DNA from: Liolophura sinensis
Taxonomy: Eukaryota > Mollusca > Polyplacophora > Chitonida > Chitonidae
Direction: 5' to 3'
Assembly (NCBI RefSeq): GCF_032854445.1
Contig: NC_088297.1
Location: 12,447,278 to 12,511,277, forward strand
DNA: 64,000 bases
Position 1 is the stretch's first letter. The number at the start of each line of letters is the position of its first letter. Below, one piece after another: positions 63,791-64,000 of this stretch. Below the pieces are notes generated by a model. The model was not told the DNA's origin and did no database searches. It worked only from the letters and a program-made list of their open reading frames with translations. The translations under genes were made by a program, and so were the position numbers.

Positions 63791-64000
63791 TATACGCCAC
63801 TTACGGAACAAATGGAAATTTATGCTGCACGCAGCGCTGTTAACTCGCCCACCTATCCTTCTGAATGCAACTGTAAGAGGCCACCCTGGACTCCACATTA
63901 CTACCCGATGATATTGATATCAAAAACACATTTAATGCAAAGAAAGCCAAAGTATGTATAAACAATCCCTTGATGGTCGAGCAAAACTCAAATATAAATA

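Overview
The window looks like animal, probably mollusc, nuclear DNA. The genes are intron-rich with GT-AG borders. A tRNA-derived SINE of a type I associate with mollusc genomes occurs about ten times, and APE-type LINEs, a hAT transposon and satellite arrays fill much of the rest. The species assignment is inference. There are no prokaryotic operons, rRNA or CRISPR.

Layout. 1-4165: two arrays of the same ~146-bp satellite in opposite orientation flank 2.4 kb of degenerate AT-rich repeats. 4946-51950: the main object. Terminal inverted repeats of about 430 bp, starting AGTAGTTGAGAATGTA, lie at 4952-5387 and 51509-51944 and are bracketed by an exact 6-bp direct repeat TGTATA (4946-4951 and 51945-51950). 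I read this 47 kb as one composite TIR element, with Polinton/Maverick-like hallmarks: 6-bp target duplication, AG...CT ends and a decayed family-B DNA polymerase at 47128-48397. Inside are two head-to-head arms. Each carries a captured first exon of tubulin chaperone A (TBCA) and an A1CF/RBM46/RBM47-like RNA-binding-protein gene. The right gene (39765-45979, +) has RRM1, RRM3, a charged exon, a Tyr/Pro exon, an Arg/Gly exon, a complete A1CF-type dsRNA-binding domain and a terminal exon. Both copies lack RRM2. The left gene (6795-19530, -) is truncated and has two stop codons in its dsRBD exon, but it has amplified one 99-nt symmetric exon to 12 tandem copies. The copies are separated by a 23-bp minisatellite that repeats the exon's own 5' splice site.

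Later insertions date the structure. A LINE (20949-31073, target duplication CATGA) interrupts the left arm only, and a hAT transposon (23231-28755, 6-bp duplication GAAGTA) sits inside that LINE. The spacer between the arms (31994-37480) holds an unidentified spliced gene (32157-33387, -), a LINE with RNase H (33985-36940, -), a third diverged copy of the element terminus (36938) and a C2H2 zinc-finger exon. A 5'-truncated LINE (49887-51438) lies just inside the right TIR.

Right flank (51951-64000): exons of an unidentified spliced gene (52508-55423), the last two exons of a single-pass membrane protein gene (59788-60720), many SINE copies and a second interspersed repeat family.

Working together: TIR-proximal CRE and CCAAT boxes and the captured TBCA promoter and 5'UTR could drive transcription. 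The cargo is an RNA-binding protein whose linker could vary by exon choice. That functional reading is inference. The borders, repeats, exon phases and stop codons are read directly from the sequence, by eye.
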